A stretch of DNA of 58,099 nucleotides, from NCBI GenBank assembly GCA_030681615.1, contig JAUXSA010000065.1:1-58099 (forward strand), given 5' to 3'. The DNA is from Bacteroidota bacterium. GTDB lineage: Bacteria; Bacteroidota; Bacteroidia; B-17B0; Aurantibacillaceae. The notes beneath the pieces are model-generated. The model searched no databases and was not told where the DNA came from. It saw only the letters and a program-made list of their open reading frames with translations. Positions 7,810 through 17,228 of this stretch are shown one piece after another; the first letter of the stretch is position 1; the number at the start of each line of letters is the position of its first letter. The position numbers and the translations under genes are program-made.

Positions 7810-9927
7810 TTATTCTATAACCAATTTCTTAGTTGTTGTCAAACCACCATTCTTAACATTTACAAAGTAAATACCGCTTTTTAAATTTGAAAGATCTACT
7901 TCCATTTCGTTATTACCATATTGAGCTTTGTAAGAATTTTGTTTTACAACCTGACCTAAATAATTTAAAACAGAGATCTCTAAATTAGATGTAGCATCTA
8001 ACGTTAAAGCAACCATACATTTTTCGCTTGCAGGGTTTGGATATAAGGCAAATTGTACTGCCTCTTTTTTGTTCTCGTTTAAACCATTCGGAATAGGGAA
8101 AGCAAAATTTAAATTTTCAGTAGTGTAATAGTGTGTGTTAGAACCACCTTGTATATAAGGATTACTGTTTGTAACCGTTAAAGGCATTTTTACCACTACT
8201 GTATTTCCACTTGCGGCAGTTGTAACTGCGGCAGAACCTGTAGTTGGAGATGAAAAGTGGAACATAGCCCTACTGGCTACATTTGGGTTAAAACCTGTTG
8301 CCGGTTTGGTAATGTTTATTTCGGTTGGCGATAAGTTTATTCCATTTATTGGCGAAGCAGACCACATTCTTGCTTTTACATTTGGTAATGTATTCCATTT
8401 TTTACCGGCTTGTGTAAAGTTAGAATCCGATTCGGCCCAGGTATAAGTAAGAAATTGTCCATCCGGTGTTCTGCTTAATGTGATACGCGAGTCTGAAGTT
8501 ACTTTACCTGCGTCATCATCCCAAGGGTTATCGTTAAATCCGGGGTTACCCGAAACCGAGCTTGGTGCTTCGCTGCCAAGAGAATCTACAGTAATAAAAT
8601 CCCATGCTGCAGATCCGTCTCCATAAAAATCATATAAGTAAGGATGTTGGTTGGGGCCATGTGCCCATGTATATTCTTCGGTTGTATAACCCGGTGTGTA
8701 CGCTAACGAATCCACATCAGGACTTGCAGTACTTGCAATAACGCCTGCAATATGTAATTTGTTATTGGCATCCACTGCAAGATCAAATCCTTCGTATGGA
8801 TTAAAGAAAGGTATTTTCAATGACGGATTTGCATTTGTTGGGTCTAACCTGTTCTTTATTAATTGGTATGGCGCTGAATTAAAATCAATACCCGGTAATA
8901 ATGTCCACGAGGTACCGCTGTTGGTAGTTTTATAAACTATCGGTTGCCAGCCCATGTTTGATAATGTAGCGCCTGTTCTGCTTCCTAAGAACACAACGTA
9001 TCCCACTGTGCCGGCTTCGTTCCAGGCCATAGTAGCGTTTGAGTTCATTTGTAAATAAAGATCAGATTTTACAGCTACTGGTGGTACTATCGAATCGGTA
9101 AACCAGGTAAATACACCGGCAGTAAAAACACCTTTTTGTATAACAGCACCTCTTGCATCAACCGGTGCAGCATCCGGATCAGGAATTAACTGACCCATTG
9201 ATCTTACAATACCATCATCTGTAGATGAGAAACCATATACCGGCCAATCGTTAGAATATACGTTTGGACCAAACGGGCCAGCGGTACTAAAAAATTGTTG
9301 TGCATTTGGTGTTTGGCTGGCGGTATTATTAAATACAGTAGAACCTGCCACTGCTAATTGTTTACTTGCAAAAAAACTTCCACTCCAGTTACTGCCTGTA
9401 ACACACGGACCAGAGGCTACCACATAAGCATTTGCTACGTTGGTATTTCCAGGAGGGTTATATACTGCACCTTGCGGGTAACGGCCAGGGTTAGTGGCAT
9501 CAGACCAAATACAGGTACTGTCCCAGCTTGTTCCCCAGTCGCCAGAGATCATGGCAACTATAACACCTGTATTATCTACAGGGTTACCTACATAAGTAGC
9601 ACTTTTACGGTGAATAAAAGAAACCACATTTATATTATCATTATAGTGTAATGGTCTTTCTGCATTAATAACCACACCATATATATTTGCCGACGCTGAA
9701 AACGGGCTAAATGTATTAACGTTTGCGCTGCCTTTTTGCACAGGCCCCGGTAAGGGGTTATTTGCAACCGTTGTTCTATTAATATTAAGTTTATCTTTTT
9801 CAAGAGCCCCTTTATTTTTTGTGGCCAGGCGTTGCTGCATATTAATAACGCCGGTTGCTTTTGTACGGTCTTGTGCGTTAAAAGTAAGTACGCCAAGAGC
9901 CAGAATTGTAGTAAATAATCTAGTCAT
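7810..9927 (-). CDS. Large T9SS-secreted protein with Asp-box (sialidase-like) motifs
   Basis: 705 residues. A signal peptide (MTRLFTTILALGVLTFNAQ) and a T9SS type A sorting domain over the last ~80 residues (FALYPNPASEKCMVAL, SGIYFVNVKNGG, KKLVIE) mark it as exported and surface-attached or released. The body has Asp-box-like motifs typical of BNR/sialidase beta-propellers: SGDWGTSWDS, TTNSGTSWTLL and SSTDDGIVRS. I see no sialidase active-site set, so a catalytic role is not supported; adhesion or glycan binding is only a guess. It is divergent from recA and has its own terminator. Confidence 0.88.
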   Translation of the reverse strand: MTRLFTTILALGVLTFNAQDRTKATGVINMQQRLATKNKGALEKDKLNINRTTVANNPLPGPVQKGSANVNTFSPFSASANIYGVVINAERPLHYNDNINVVSFIHRKSATYVGNPVDNTGVIVAMISGDWGTSWDSTCIWSDATNPGRYPQGAVYNPPGNTNVANAYVVASGPCVTGSNWSGSFFASKQLAVAGSTVFNNTASQTPNAQQFFSTAGPFGPNVYSNDWPVYGFSSTDDGIVRSMGQLIPDPDAAPVDARGAVIQKGVFTAGVFTWFTDSIVPPVAVKSDLYLQMNSNATMAWNEAGTVGYVVFLGSRTGATLSNMGWQPIVYKTTNSGTSWTLLPGIDFNSAPYQLIKNRLDPTNANPSLKIPFFNPYEGFDLAVDANNKLHIAGVIASTASPDVDSLAYTPGYTTEEYTWAHGPNQHPYLYDFYGDGSAAWDFITVDSLGSEAPSSVSGNPGFNDNPWDDDAGKVTSDSRITLSRTPDGQFLTYTWAESDSNFTQAGKKWNTLPNVKARMWSASPINGINLSPTEINITKPATGFNPNVASRAMFHFSSPTTGSAAVTTAASGNTVVVKMPLTVTNSNPYIQGGSNTHYYTTENLNFAFPIPNGLNENKKEAVQFALYPNPASEKCMVALTLDATSNLEISVLNYLGQVVKQNSYKAQYGNNEMEVDLSNLKSGIYFVNVKNGGLTTTKKLVIE

Positions 9928-10130
9928 GTTTCTTTAATTTATATAGTAAATATAAGGCTTTTGACTGTTAAAATAACATTTTTTTATAATACTACAATCT
10001 GTAGCAAGAGATTGCTATAAAATGCGCATACCTTTGTGTATAAGTTAGGGTAAAAAGTGGAGATTGATTGCGGAGAAAGAAAAAACAAGCCCTAACTTTA
10101 TTTAAAGCGTAATCAAATAAACTAAATATC

Positions 10131-11186
10131 ATGGCAAAAAAAAATGCAGAAGAAGTACTGGAAGTTTCGGAAAAAAAGACCGTTAATTCCGAAAAATTAA
10201 AAGCGCTTCAATTAACATTAGACAAATTAGAAAAAACATATGGTAAGGGTACCATTATGAAACTGGGCGACACCAAGATCGAACCCATAGAGGCTATCTC
10301 TACCGGATCTTTAGGTTTAGATATTGCCCTGGGCATTGGTGGTTTACCAAAAGGCCGTGTAGTAGAAATTTACGGACCAGAATCGTCAGGTAAAACAACC
10401 TTAGCAATACATGCTATTGCATCTGTACAAAAAGCGGGTGGCATTGCAGCCTTTATTGATGCAGAACATGCCTTTGACCGTTTTTATGCCGAGAAATTAG
10501 GAGTAGATACAGGAAGTTTATTGATCTCTCAGCCCGATAACGGCGAGCAGGCTTTAGAAATTGCCGATAATTTAATACGTTCGGGTGCTGTTGATTTGGT
10601 GGTGGTAGACTCCGTTGCTGCACTTACGCCAAAAGCCGAAATAGAAGGTGAAATGGGTGATAGCAGAATGGGTTTACAGGCACGTTTAATGAGCCAGGCC
10701 TTACGTAAATTAACCGGCACTATTAATAAAACAGGTTGCTGTTGTATTTTTATCAATCAATTGCGCGAGAAGATCGGCATTATGTTTGGTAATCCGGAGA
10801 CAACAACAGGTGGTAACGCTTTAAAATTCTACGCTTCGGTGCGTTTAGATATTCGCAGGATAAGCCAGTTAAAAGAAGGCGATACGGTAATGGGTAACCG
10901 TGCGCGTGTTAAGGTGATAAAAAATAAATTAGCGCCACCATTTCGTATGGCCGAGTTTGATATTATTTTTGGAGAAGGCATTAGTAAAGTAGGCGAGATA
11001 ATTGATATTGGCGTTGAGAAGAACATTATTAAAAAAGCCGGATCTTGGTTTAGTTACGAGGATACCAAATTAGGCCAGGGCCGCGACGCCGTAAAAGCCT
11101 TATTTGCCGAGAACCCTGATCTGGCGCAAGAGATTGAAGATAAAATTAAAGCTGCTTTAATAGCAGAGGCTGCGCCTGCTGAGTAA
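10131..11186 (+). CDS. recA: Recombinase RecA
   Basis: 351 residues, the normal RecA length. RecA coats single-stranded DNA, drives strand exchange and stimulates LexA-type autoproteolysis in the cytoplasm. Walker A is GPESSGKTT. Other RecA signatures are [52 protein letters not shown] and the loop [16 protein letters not shown] Lys/Glu-rich N-terminal extension (~25 residues) and an acidic C-terminus are usual. It starts at an ATG and is monocistronic: divergent from the T9SS gene and followed by a hairpin. I do not see a clear SOS operator upstream. Confidence 0.99.
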   Translation: MAKKNAEEVLEVSEKKTVNSEKLKALQLTLDKLEKTYGKGTIMKLGDTKIEPIEAISTGSLGLDIALGIGGLPKGRVVEIYGPESSGKTTLAIHAIASVQKAGGIAAFIDAEHAFDRFYAEKLGVDTGSLLISQPDNGEQALEIADNLIRSGAVDLVVVDSVAALTPKAEIEGEMGDSRMGLQARLMSQALRKLTGTINKTGCCCIFINQLREKIGIMFGNPETTTGGNALKFYASVRLDIRRISQLKEGDTVMGNRARVKVIKNKLAPPFRMAEFDIIFGEGISKVGEIIDIGVEKNIIKKAGSWFSYEDTKLGQGRDAVKALFAENPDLAQEIEDKIKAALIAEAAPAE

Positions 11187-11342
11187 GGTTTAGCTGTTAA
11201 TGAGATTTGTTAATCGCAGTTAGACAGTAGAAGCAATATTTCATTGCGCCCTATCTGTCTTATTGCGGTTAATCCCGATTTAGTGATTGTTAAGATTTTT
11301 TTTGAGGTTTGTTGCCAGAAATCTTTACAATCACTTACATCG

Positions 11343-11365
11343 CAGGCAGTTCTTTCAACTGCCTG
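11343..11365 (+). terminator. Probable terminator downstream of recA
   Basis: A perfect 9-bp stem CAGGCAGTT/AACTGCCTG with a 5-nt loop is followed by only three T residues. It lies ~155 bp after the recA stop and before the defence-like genes, so it may insulate the two. The short T run lowers confidence. Confidence 0.55.
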
Positions 11366-11472
11366 TTTAGGATTTAAATAAGGTCATCTTTTCTTAATTG
11401 AAGGGGTGGCTTTTTTTATTTTAAAATATACTAAATGACATAAAACCGTAAATTAGCTTCTTAACTCAAGAA

Positions 11473-13452
11473 ATGAAACGTCATTATTATTCGGAAAAAA
11501 TTTCAAATTTTCTCAAATCTTCTTCAACGGATATTTTGGGAATTCTTGCGGATAATAACGAATTTGCTTTAGAGCAAACTCAAAAAGAATCTTGGAACCA
11601 AGAAATAAAAATTTTGAAAGAAGTTTTAAAAAATTATTCAGGATCCATTTTTTTTGAATATTCTATTCCTAGGATGGGAAAAAGAATTGATGTTGTTGTC
11701 CTTATAAAAAACGTGATTTTTATTTTAGAGTTTAAAGTTGGCGAAAAAGAGTTTCTTTTAAACGCTCTTGATCAAGTTTCAGATTACGCCCTTGACCTAA
11801 AAAACTTTCATGAGACAAGTCATAAACATCTGATTGCACCAATACTAATTGCCACTAAAGCCAAAGCCGTTTTACCAATTATTTCTATAACACATCATAA
11901 TGATAATATTCTATTACCAATAAAAACAAATATCGAATTATTATCCCAAGTTATTTCTGATGTGTTAAAGTTTGCAGATGGTGAAAATATTAATTTGGAA
12001 AATTGGGCAGAAGGTAGTTATTCGCCAACTCCAACTATTATCGAAGCTGCTATGGCTTTATATAATGGACATTCTGTTTCTGAGATTTCAAGAAAAGATG
12101 CAACAGCAAAAAACTTAAAGAATACAAGCGAAGCAATTTTAAAAATTATTCTAAAAGCTAAAGAGAATAAGGAAAAAGCAATTTGTTTTGTTACAGGTGT
12201 CCCCGGCGCAGGAAAAACATTGGTAGGCCTTAATGTAGCATCAAAACATTTCAATAAAACAGAGAGGTCTTCAACTGTATTTTTATCTGGGAATGGGCCC
12301 TTAGTAGCTATTTTAAGAGAAGCTCTTACTAGAGACAAAGTTAAAAGAGAAAAACAAAAAGGGAATAAGAAAATAAAAAAAGGAGAAGTTTTAAGTTCTG
12401 TTAAAGCTGTTATCCAAAACGTACATCACTTTCGCGATGAATGTTTAAAGGATTCAAATAAAGCCCCTTTTGAACATGTAACAATTTTTGATGAAGCACA
12501 ACGAGCATGGAATCAAGTCCAAACTTCTAATTTCATGCAACGTAAAAAAAATCATCCTAACTTTTCTCAATCTGAACCAAACTTTCTTATCTCATGTCTT
12601 GACCGACATAAAGATTGGGCAGTAATTGTTTGTCTTGTAGGAGGTGGGCAAGAAATTAATACAGGAGAGGCAGGAATTAGTGAATGGGTTGAATCATTGA
12701 ACGTTTCATTTCCTAAATGGAATATTTATGTTTCTGATAAATTAACAGATAGTGAATATTCAGCAGGTAATGCGTTAAAGACATTGGAAAAACACAAACA
12801 TGTTAATTATGATGAATCATTACATCTTTCTGTTTCTTTACGCTCATTCCGAGCAGAACATCTTTCTTTGTTAATGAAAAATCTTCTTGATTTAAATCTA
12901 AAAGAAGCGCAAAAAAATTACAAATCCATAAAAAATAAATATCCAATTGTTGTTACAAGGAATTTGGAAAAAGCAAAAAAATGGTTAAGGGAAAAAGCTA
13001 GAGGAAGTGAAAGATATGGCATCATCGCTTCATCTCAAGCACAAAGATTAAAACCTTTAGCAATTAATGTTAAATCACCCATGGATCCTATTCATTGGTT
13101 TTTAGATGAAAAAAATGACGTGCGTTCATCTTATTATCTAGAAGATGTTGCAACAGAATTTCACATTCAAGGCTTAGAATTAGATTGGGCCTGTGTTACT
13201 TGGGATGGAGATTTTCGACACTCGAAAGAAGGTTGGGAACACTTTTCTTTTGTTGGTACGAAATGGCAAAACATTAAAAAAGATGAACGTAAAATTTATC
13301 TAAAAAATGCTTATCGAGTTCTTTTAACAAGAGCTAGGCAAGGAATGATAATAGTAATTCCATCTGGCAATAAAGATGATGTTACACGAAATCCAAAATA
13401 TTACAATGCTACATTTGACTATCTAAAAGAAATTGGATTTGAAATAATTTAA
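11473..13452 (+). CDS. DUF2075 (Schlafen-group-3-like) helicase with N-terminal PD-(D/E)XK nuclease motif
   Basis: 659 residues. The N-terminal ~120 residues carry a nuclease-like motif set: Glu62 (FEYS), Asp73 (RIDVVV), Glu86-Phe-Lys88 (ILEFKVG) and Gln101 ([10 protein letters not shown]), the PD-(D/E)XK pattern. The DUF2075 superfamily 1-type ATPase follows: Walker A GVPGAGKT (240-247), Walker [10 protein letters not shown] (338-344 for DEAQRAW), GGGQEI, and an arginine-finger motif [11 protein letters not shown] near 622. The family turns up repeatedly in defence islands, but its biochemical role is unproven. The gene is visibly more AT-rich than recA, and a 98-codon partner follows 33 bp later. 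A DNA-degrading defence effector is my inference. Confidence 0.88.
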   Translation: MKRHYYSEKISNFLKSSSTDILGILADNNEFALEQTQKESWNQEIKILKEVLKNYSGSIFFEYSIPRMGKRIDVVVLIKNVIFILEFKVGEKEFLLNALDQVSDYALDLKNFHETSHKHLIAPILIATKAKAVLPIISITHHNDNILLPIKTNIELLSQVISDVLKFADGENINLENWAEGSYSPTPTIIEAAMALYNGHSVSEISRKDATAKNLKNTSEAILKIILKAKENKEKAICFVTGVPGAGKTLVGLNVASKHFNKTERSSTVFLSGNGPLVAILREALTRDKVKREKQKGNKKIKKGEVLSSVKAVIQNVHHFRDECLKDSNKAPFEHVTIFDEAQRAWNQVQTSNFMQRKKNHPNFSQSEPNFLISCLDRHKDWAVIVCLVGGGQEINTGEAGISEWVESLNVSFPKWNIYVSDKLTDSEYSAGNALKTLEKHKHVNYDESLHLSVSLRSFRAEHLSLLMKNLLDLNLKEAQKNYKSIKNKYPIVVTRNLEKAKKWLREKARGSERYGIIASSQAQRLKPLAINVKSPMDPIHWFLDEKNDVRSSYYLEDVATEFHIQGLELDWACVTWDGDFRHSKEGWEHFSFVGTKWQNIKKDERKIYLKNAYRVLLTRARQGMIIVIPSGNKDDVTRNPKYYNATFDYLKEIGFEII

Positions 13453-13485
13453 CAATTAAAGTTTTAATTTTAAAATCGTTTAAGC

Positions 13486-13782
13486 ATGAAAAATATTAAG
13501 TTTAATTATTTGTATCGAGATGCCGGTAATTATAAAACTTATGGATTTATAATATTTAAAAATCCAGAAAAACTATCTTTGCCGTTTATTGAAAAAGAGA
13601 TTAGAAAGCGGTTAATTGATTCAGAATTTTTTGAACCTTCTAAATTTAAAATACCACACCTAGTTAATAAAGATTTTGTTTATAATAATGATTTAGACCA
13701 TTCTTGGAATGAATTTGAATCTATCGAAGAAACTGATGAAAATCCTTCTTCTAGAAGTATTAACGAATTAATTACTACTTAA
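13486..13782 (+). CDS. Small conserved-looking protein, partner of the DUF2075 gene
   Basis: 98 residues, acidic at the C-terminus. The start KFNYLYRDAGNYKTYG suggests a small alpha/beta domain, followed by an IEKEIRKRLIDSEFF helix and the motif LDHSWNEFESIEE. I believe I have seen similar small proteins in other bacteria, but I cannot assign a function. It begins 33 bp after the helicase stop, on the same strand and with the same AT-rich composition, so both are probably co-transcribed. An inhibitor, adaptor or antitoxin-like role would fit a two-gene defence unit; the sequence alone does not show it. Confidence 0.75.
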   Translation: MKNIKFNYLYRDAGNYKTYGFIIFKNPEKLSLPFIEKEIRKRLIDSEFFEPSKFKIPHLVNKDFVYNNDLDHSWNEFESIEETDENPSSRSINELITT

Positions 13783-13811
13783 CTAGGCTCACTTTTTTTG
13801 AAATAAATCCT

Positions 13812-13901
13812 ATGCGCCCCACCCCTTTCCATAATTACCTCATCCGTCCCATGCAGCAAAACGATGCGGCATATGAACAAAGTGCAAGATCAGTTGTTTA
13901 A
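13812..13901 (+). pseudogene. Possible N-terminal remnant of a GNAT acetyltransferase
   Basis: A 29-codon frame beginning at ATG 13812 encodes MRPTPFHNYLIRPMQQNDAA and nine more residues, then TAA. The segment YLIRPMQQNDAAY resembles the first strand and helix of many GNAT acetyltransferases (IRPM..D.). No continuation is found in any frame; the next sequence leads into a lipoprotein gene. A decayed, truncated gene is the simplest reading, though a match this short could be chance. Confidence 0.35.
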
Positions 13902-13929
13902 ATTAATAGAAGTTCAAAATTTTGAAGCC

Positions 13930-14169
13930 ATGAAAAGAACACAATTATTTTTACCGGCAGCAGGCTTATTTATCTTTTTTGTTTTTGCATTAAGCGCTTG
14001 CAGAAAACACACCTGCCAATGCACCACCTATAGCACAGCTAATCCTGAACCCACCGGTTATACTACCTTTACGGTTAAAGGCTCTGCGGCTAAAAAGAAA
14101 AAATACTGCACTAATCGCTCTACCAAACCAGATGCCAACGGAAGTTATATGCAATGTGTTATAAAATAG
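13930..14169 (+). CDS. Small cysteine-rich lipoprotein
   Basis: The ATG at 13930 gives a 79-residue product with a lipoprotein signal peptide: KRTQLFLPAAGLFIFFVFAL followed by lipobox LSAC, so Cys is about residue 26. The mature part is short and has several further cysteines (CRKHTCQCTTYS, KKYCTN, MQCVIK). An upstream in-frame ATG at 13864 would add a hydrophilic stretch before the signal sequence and is unlikely. Function unknown. It lies 23 bp before the SRPBCC gene on the same strand. Confidence 0.7.
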   Translation: MKRTQLFLPAAGLFIFFVFALSACRKHTCQCTTYSTANPEPTGYTTFTVKGSAAKKKKYCTNRSTKPDANGSYMQCVIK

Positions 14170-14192
14170 TTTAACTGATAAAACAAACAAGT

Positions 14193-14648
14193 ATGAAAAA
14201 ACTACGTTACGAAATTACGATCAATGCCAACCGCGAAAAAGTGTGGCAAGCCGTTACAGGAAATAAAACCTACACAGAATGGACCGCTCCCTTTAATGCC
14301 GGTTCTTATTTTGAAGGCGGCTGGAACGAAGGCGATAAGATCCGCTTTATAGGCGCAGACGCTGAAGGACAAGTTGGCGGCATGCTTTCTCAAATAGAAA
14401 AAAGTGAGCATCCTTCTTATATCTCCATTAAACATTATGGCCAAATTGTAAAAGGTAAAGAAGATACCACAAGCGATGAAGTAAAAAAATGGGCGCCTTC
14501 TTACGAGAACTATACGTTCGAAAAAATAAACGATACCACTACACGCTTTATCACAGAGTTGGATAGTGCCGATGAATGGGCTACTATGATGGAAGAGATG
14601 TGGCCAAAAGCGCTTAAGAAATTAAAAGAAGTAGCAGAGAGACCTTAA
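14193..14648 (+). CDS. SRPBCC (AHSA1-like) domain protein
   Basis: 151 residues matching the START/Bet v1-like (SRPBCC, activator of Hsp90 ATPase homologue 1-like) family: KLRYEITINANREKVWQAVT at the start, then TYTEWTAPFN, GSYFEGGWNEGDKIRF and a C-terminal helix WPKALKKLKEVAER. Members bind hydrophobic ligands in a deep cavity; the ligand cannot be read from sequence. Full length, cytoplasmic. It follows a small lipoprotein gene, and repeat-B sequence begins immediately after its stop. Confidence 0.88.
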   Translation: MKKLRYEITINANREKVWQAVTGNKTYTEWTAPFNAGSYFEGGWNEGDKIRFIGADAEGQVGGMLSQIEKSEHPSYISIKHYGQIVKGKEDTTSDEVKKWAPSYENYTFEKINDTTTRFITELDSADEWATMMEEMWPKALKKLKEVAERP

Positions 14649-15010
14649 TTTTTTGCTTGCTATCGCACCGCCTCGCTCAATGCTTCACATTGCCGTCATC
14701 AAGCAAAATTGAGGGCAAGAATAAAGTTCAGAAATTTCTTTATGTTTTTTTCGTCACTTTTGTAGCGCAAAAGTAACCAAAACGCATGGCAAAACGATCT
14801 TTCTTCCCACTCTTGATTTTTTTTGAAAGGCTAATAAAGTAAAAAATTCTGTTCCTCGTATTAATTTGGGAAGAACAGAATTTTAAACGACAAGCGCCTT
14901 TATTGCCTTTCTACAAAAAAATCAATTCACCCCTCCCGCGCCAAGCGTTTTGCCCAGCCCACGCACCGAAAACCCAAACACCTAACCGCAGAATTATTTT
15001 ACGTAGATCT

Positions 15011-15319
15011 GTCCGCGTAAGCACACACAGGTTGTCCGGCCTCAAAGAAATTGTGATAGATTTGTGTTTTAATTTTCGTGACAGATTTTAAATGCATAAA
15101 TGGTTTTATGTATTTGAGCAGCATTGATGCATTTAAAATCCTATGAGCCCGCGCTGTTTGAGCCACTCGCACAGCATTTCTTTAATGTGGCGAGTTTGCG
15201 GGCGACCGCTTAAAATTAAAACTACAAATCGAGCAATTTCTTTGTAAGCCTTGATTTTTTGCTTACTTTTTGATCAAGCAAAAAGTGAGGGCAAGAATAA
15301 GGTTCAGAAATTATTTATG
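15011..15319 (+). repeat. Dispersed structured repeat, copy B (core)
   Basis: This is the core of the same repeat as copy A, inside the gene-free interval 14649-15422. It shares GTCCGCGTAAGC, CTCAAAGAAATTG, GAGCCCGCGCTGTTTGAGCC, GGCGAGTTTGCGGGCGAC, the ACTTTTTGatcaagCAAAAAGT hairpin, and GTTCAGAAATTATTTATG. Positions 15038-15206 match the complement of 17403-17572 (copy C) at roughly 95% by eye. A further partial copy of the right end (CAAGCAAAA..TGAGGGCAAG, GTTCAGAAAT) lies at about 14700-14745, and hairpin-rich sequence continues to 15390. Confidence 0.85.
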
Positions 15320-15422
15320 CCTTGATTTTTTGTTTGCCAACTCGCTCAATGCTTTGCATGGCCGCCATCAAGGAAAAAGTGACGCCAAATATTTATTAGA
15401 AAAAATTTTAAATAAATGTTTT

Positions 15423-16256
15423 TTACTGCAGAAAAAAACTGATCGTTTTTTCGATTACCTCTTTTGCCATTTCGGGAAGCGGCAATGTAAAATGATGTTT
15501 CACGCCAAAGGTATGATCACCATTTTCTATTTTTAAAAGCTTGCCGTGTTTTGCGCTGTACAAGAGTTCTTCGGCATCGTGATATTTAACTGCTGTATCA
15601 GCGGTGCCATGCACAATTAAAAAAGGAATGCTTAACCGCTTTACAGCATGGTTAATGTTGAGGCGTTCTTTATTTGCTAAAATGGTTTCGTAAAACTGGT
15701 AATACAATGGCATATCTTGTTTAGTGCGCGCATTTTTGGCATACACAACACCATTGCGTTTCCAGGTTTCTATTGTTAGGGGTTTGTTCCTGTCCATCTG
15801 GCTTACCGAGGCCCAAGTAACCATCTTTTTTACGCGGCTGTCTTCTCCTGCTTTTAAAATGGTAATACCACCGCCGCGACTATGCCCGAGTAAATATAAT
15901 TTATTAGCGTCGCTTTCATTTTTAAGGTCAGCAAAACTTAAGCTCCAGTCCATTACTTTTTTGAGATCGTCCAACTCAATAATATAATTGTTATTGCCAA
16001 ATGCTTCGAGGTCGCCAAAGTTTTGGGGATCGCTAACCGTAGTGCCGTTGTGCGAGAAATTAAATTTAATGAAGATAAAACCAGCCTCTGCAAATTGCTG
16101 TGCCAGGTAATTAAAATGCCCCCAATCTTTAAAGCCTTTAAAGCCATGCGAAAAGATCACAATTGGTTTTGCTGTTCCGTCGTCTTTATAAAAACAATCC
16201 AACAAAATAGCTTTGTCTTTGCTTCCGGCAATTTGAAGATCTTTAATGTTTCTCAT
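15423..16256 (-). CDS. Alpha/beta hydrolase (dienelactone hydrolase/acylpeptidase-like)
   Basis: About 277 residues from ATG 16256 (an upstream frame adds nine residues without family resemblance). The fold is clear: oxyanion region FSHGFKGFKDWGHFN, nucleophile elbow GHSRGGG with the catalytic Ser, an acid residue near IVHGTADTAVKY, and a C-terminal His in NGDHTFGVKHHF. The substrate is unknown. There is no signal peptide. The gene is divergent from the L,D-transpeptidase gene, and this pair is bracketed by inverted repeat copies B and C. Confidence 0.9.
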   Translation of the reverse strand: MRNIKDLQIAGSKDKAILLDCFYKDDGTAKPIVIFSHGFKGFKDWGHFNYLAQQFAEAGFIFIKFNFSHNGTTVSDPQNFGDLEAFGNNNYIIELDDLKKVMDWSLSFADLKNESDANKLYLLGHSRGGGITILKAGEDSRVKKMVTWASVSQMDRNKPLTIETWKRNGVVYAKNARTKQDMPLYYQFYETILANKERLNINHAVKRLSIPFLIVHGTADTAVKYHDAEELLYSAKHGKLLKIENGDHTFGVKHHFTLPLPEMAKEVIEKTISFFLQ

Positions 16257-16520
16257 TGTTACAAATATACTAAAGAGTTGCATGAAAATATTTAACTGAA
16301 AATTGGCGTCTTTGGCCTGTTATGACGTCTTTGATATTTTTATATATTTCGTCCCCCCCACCCCCACCTTCTTCTCCCAACTTCATTTTGCTTCGCAAAA
16401 CCTCCAAAGGAGGATACATTGTGTGCTCACGGCGTCATAAAATTTGATAAAAAAGAATTGTAATATTCTTTTTTATTTTCGCTTTTGTATCTTTATACTA
16501 TCTCAAGTATTATTTTTTAA

Positions 16521-17174
16521 ATGAAATTTATTTTCGGTATTTGCATTTTTGTTTTAGTAGGCTTAATGCTGTTCTTTACGTTGGGTTCATCTACCACAGT
16601 TAAAGAAGTTACCTCTAACAAAACAAATGTCACCAAACCAAAAGCAAACCTCGCCACGCTTCGTGCTAAAGCAAAAGAAGCGCTCGCATTTTGTAAAACA
16701 AAAAAATTTAATACAGACTTCTGCATCTTAATAGATATGAGTCTACACTCCGGTGTAAAACGTTTTTTTGTGTGGGACTTTAAAAATGATTCTATCACCA
16801 ATAGTTTTTTGGTTGGTCATGGTTGTTGTGATAATCCATGGAGTCACGACGACTCAAAAGAAAAAGCAGGCTTTAGTAATGTTGACGGTAGTCATTGTTC
16901 TTCCCTCGGTAAATTTAAATTGGGCGAACGTGCTTACAGCGATTGGGGCATCAACATCAAATACTTTATGCACGGCCTCGACAAAACAAATAATAATGCA
17001 CAGGCAAGATTAATTGTTTTTCACTCATGGGAAGTAGTGAGTGATACCGAAGTGTACCCCGCCGGAACACCCGAAGGTTGGGGTTGCCCAACGATCTCTA
17101 ATAATGCAATGAAGATCATTGATCCAAAATTGAAGGCATCAAAACATCCTGTTTTGATGTGGATCTTTAAATAA
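16521..17174 (+). CDS. L,D-transpeptidase-like (YkuD_2 / murein L,D-transpeptidase catalytic domain) protein
   Basis: 217 residues. An N-terminal hydrophobic segment (IFGICIFVLVGLMLFFTLGS) acts as signal or anchor, followed by the YkuD_2-type domain. Signature pieces are VGHGCCDNPWSH, SHCSSLGKF, the catalytic region FHSWE, and PEGWGCPTIS with the probable nucleophile Cys. Relatives are described as murein L,D-transpeptidase catalytic-domain proteins, acting on periplasmic peptidoglycan; activity of this group is less well established than for classical YkuD enzymes. Full length. It is divergent from the hydrolase, with repeat C starting ~55 bp after its stop. Confidence 0.88.
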   Translation: MKFIFGICIFVLVGLMLFFTLGSSTTVKEVTSNKTNVTKPKANLATLRAKAKEALAFCKTKKFNTDFCILIDMSLHSGVKRFFVWDFKNDSITNSFLVGHGCCDNPWSHDDSKEKAGFSNVDGSHCSSLGKFKLGERAYSDWGINIKYFMHGLDKTNNNAQARLIVFHSWEVVSDTEVYPAGTPEGWGCPTISNNAMKIIDPKLKASKHPVLMWIFK

Positions 17175-17228
17175 CATCGTTGTGGGATACAAGAATGAAC
17201 AATCTTAAGTTGGTTTATAATTTTTTGC

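Noticed and set aside
9928-10130. LexA/SOS operator upstream of recA
   Set aside because: I looked for a convincing dyad (CTG-N10-CAG or GAAC-type) and found only loose partial matches, so no site is claimed.
16340-16440. C-rich tract and AAAACCTCCAAAGGAGG dyad upstream of the L,D-transpeptidase gene as a riboswitch
   Set aside because: Only a short dyad around CTCCAAAGGAG is present, with no conserved riboswitch core or expression platform.
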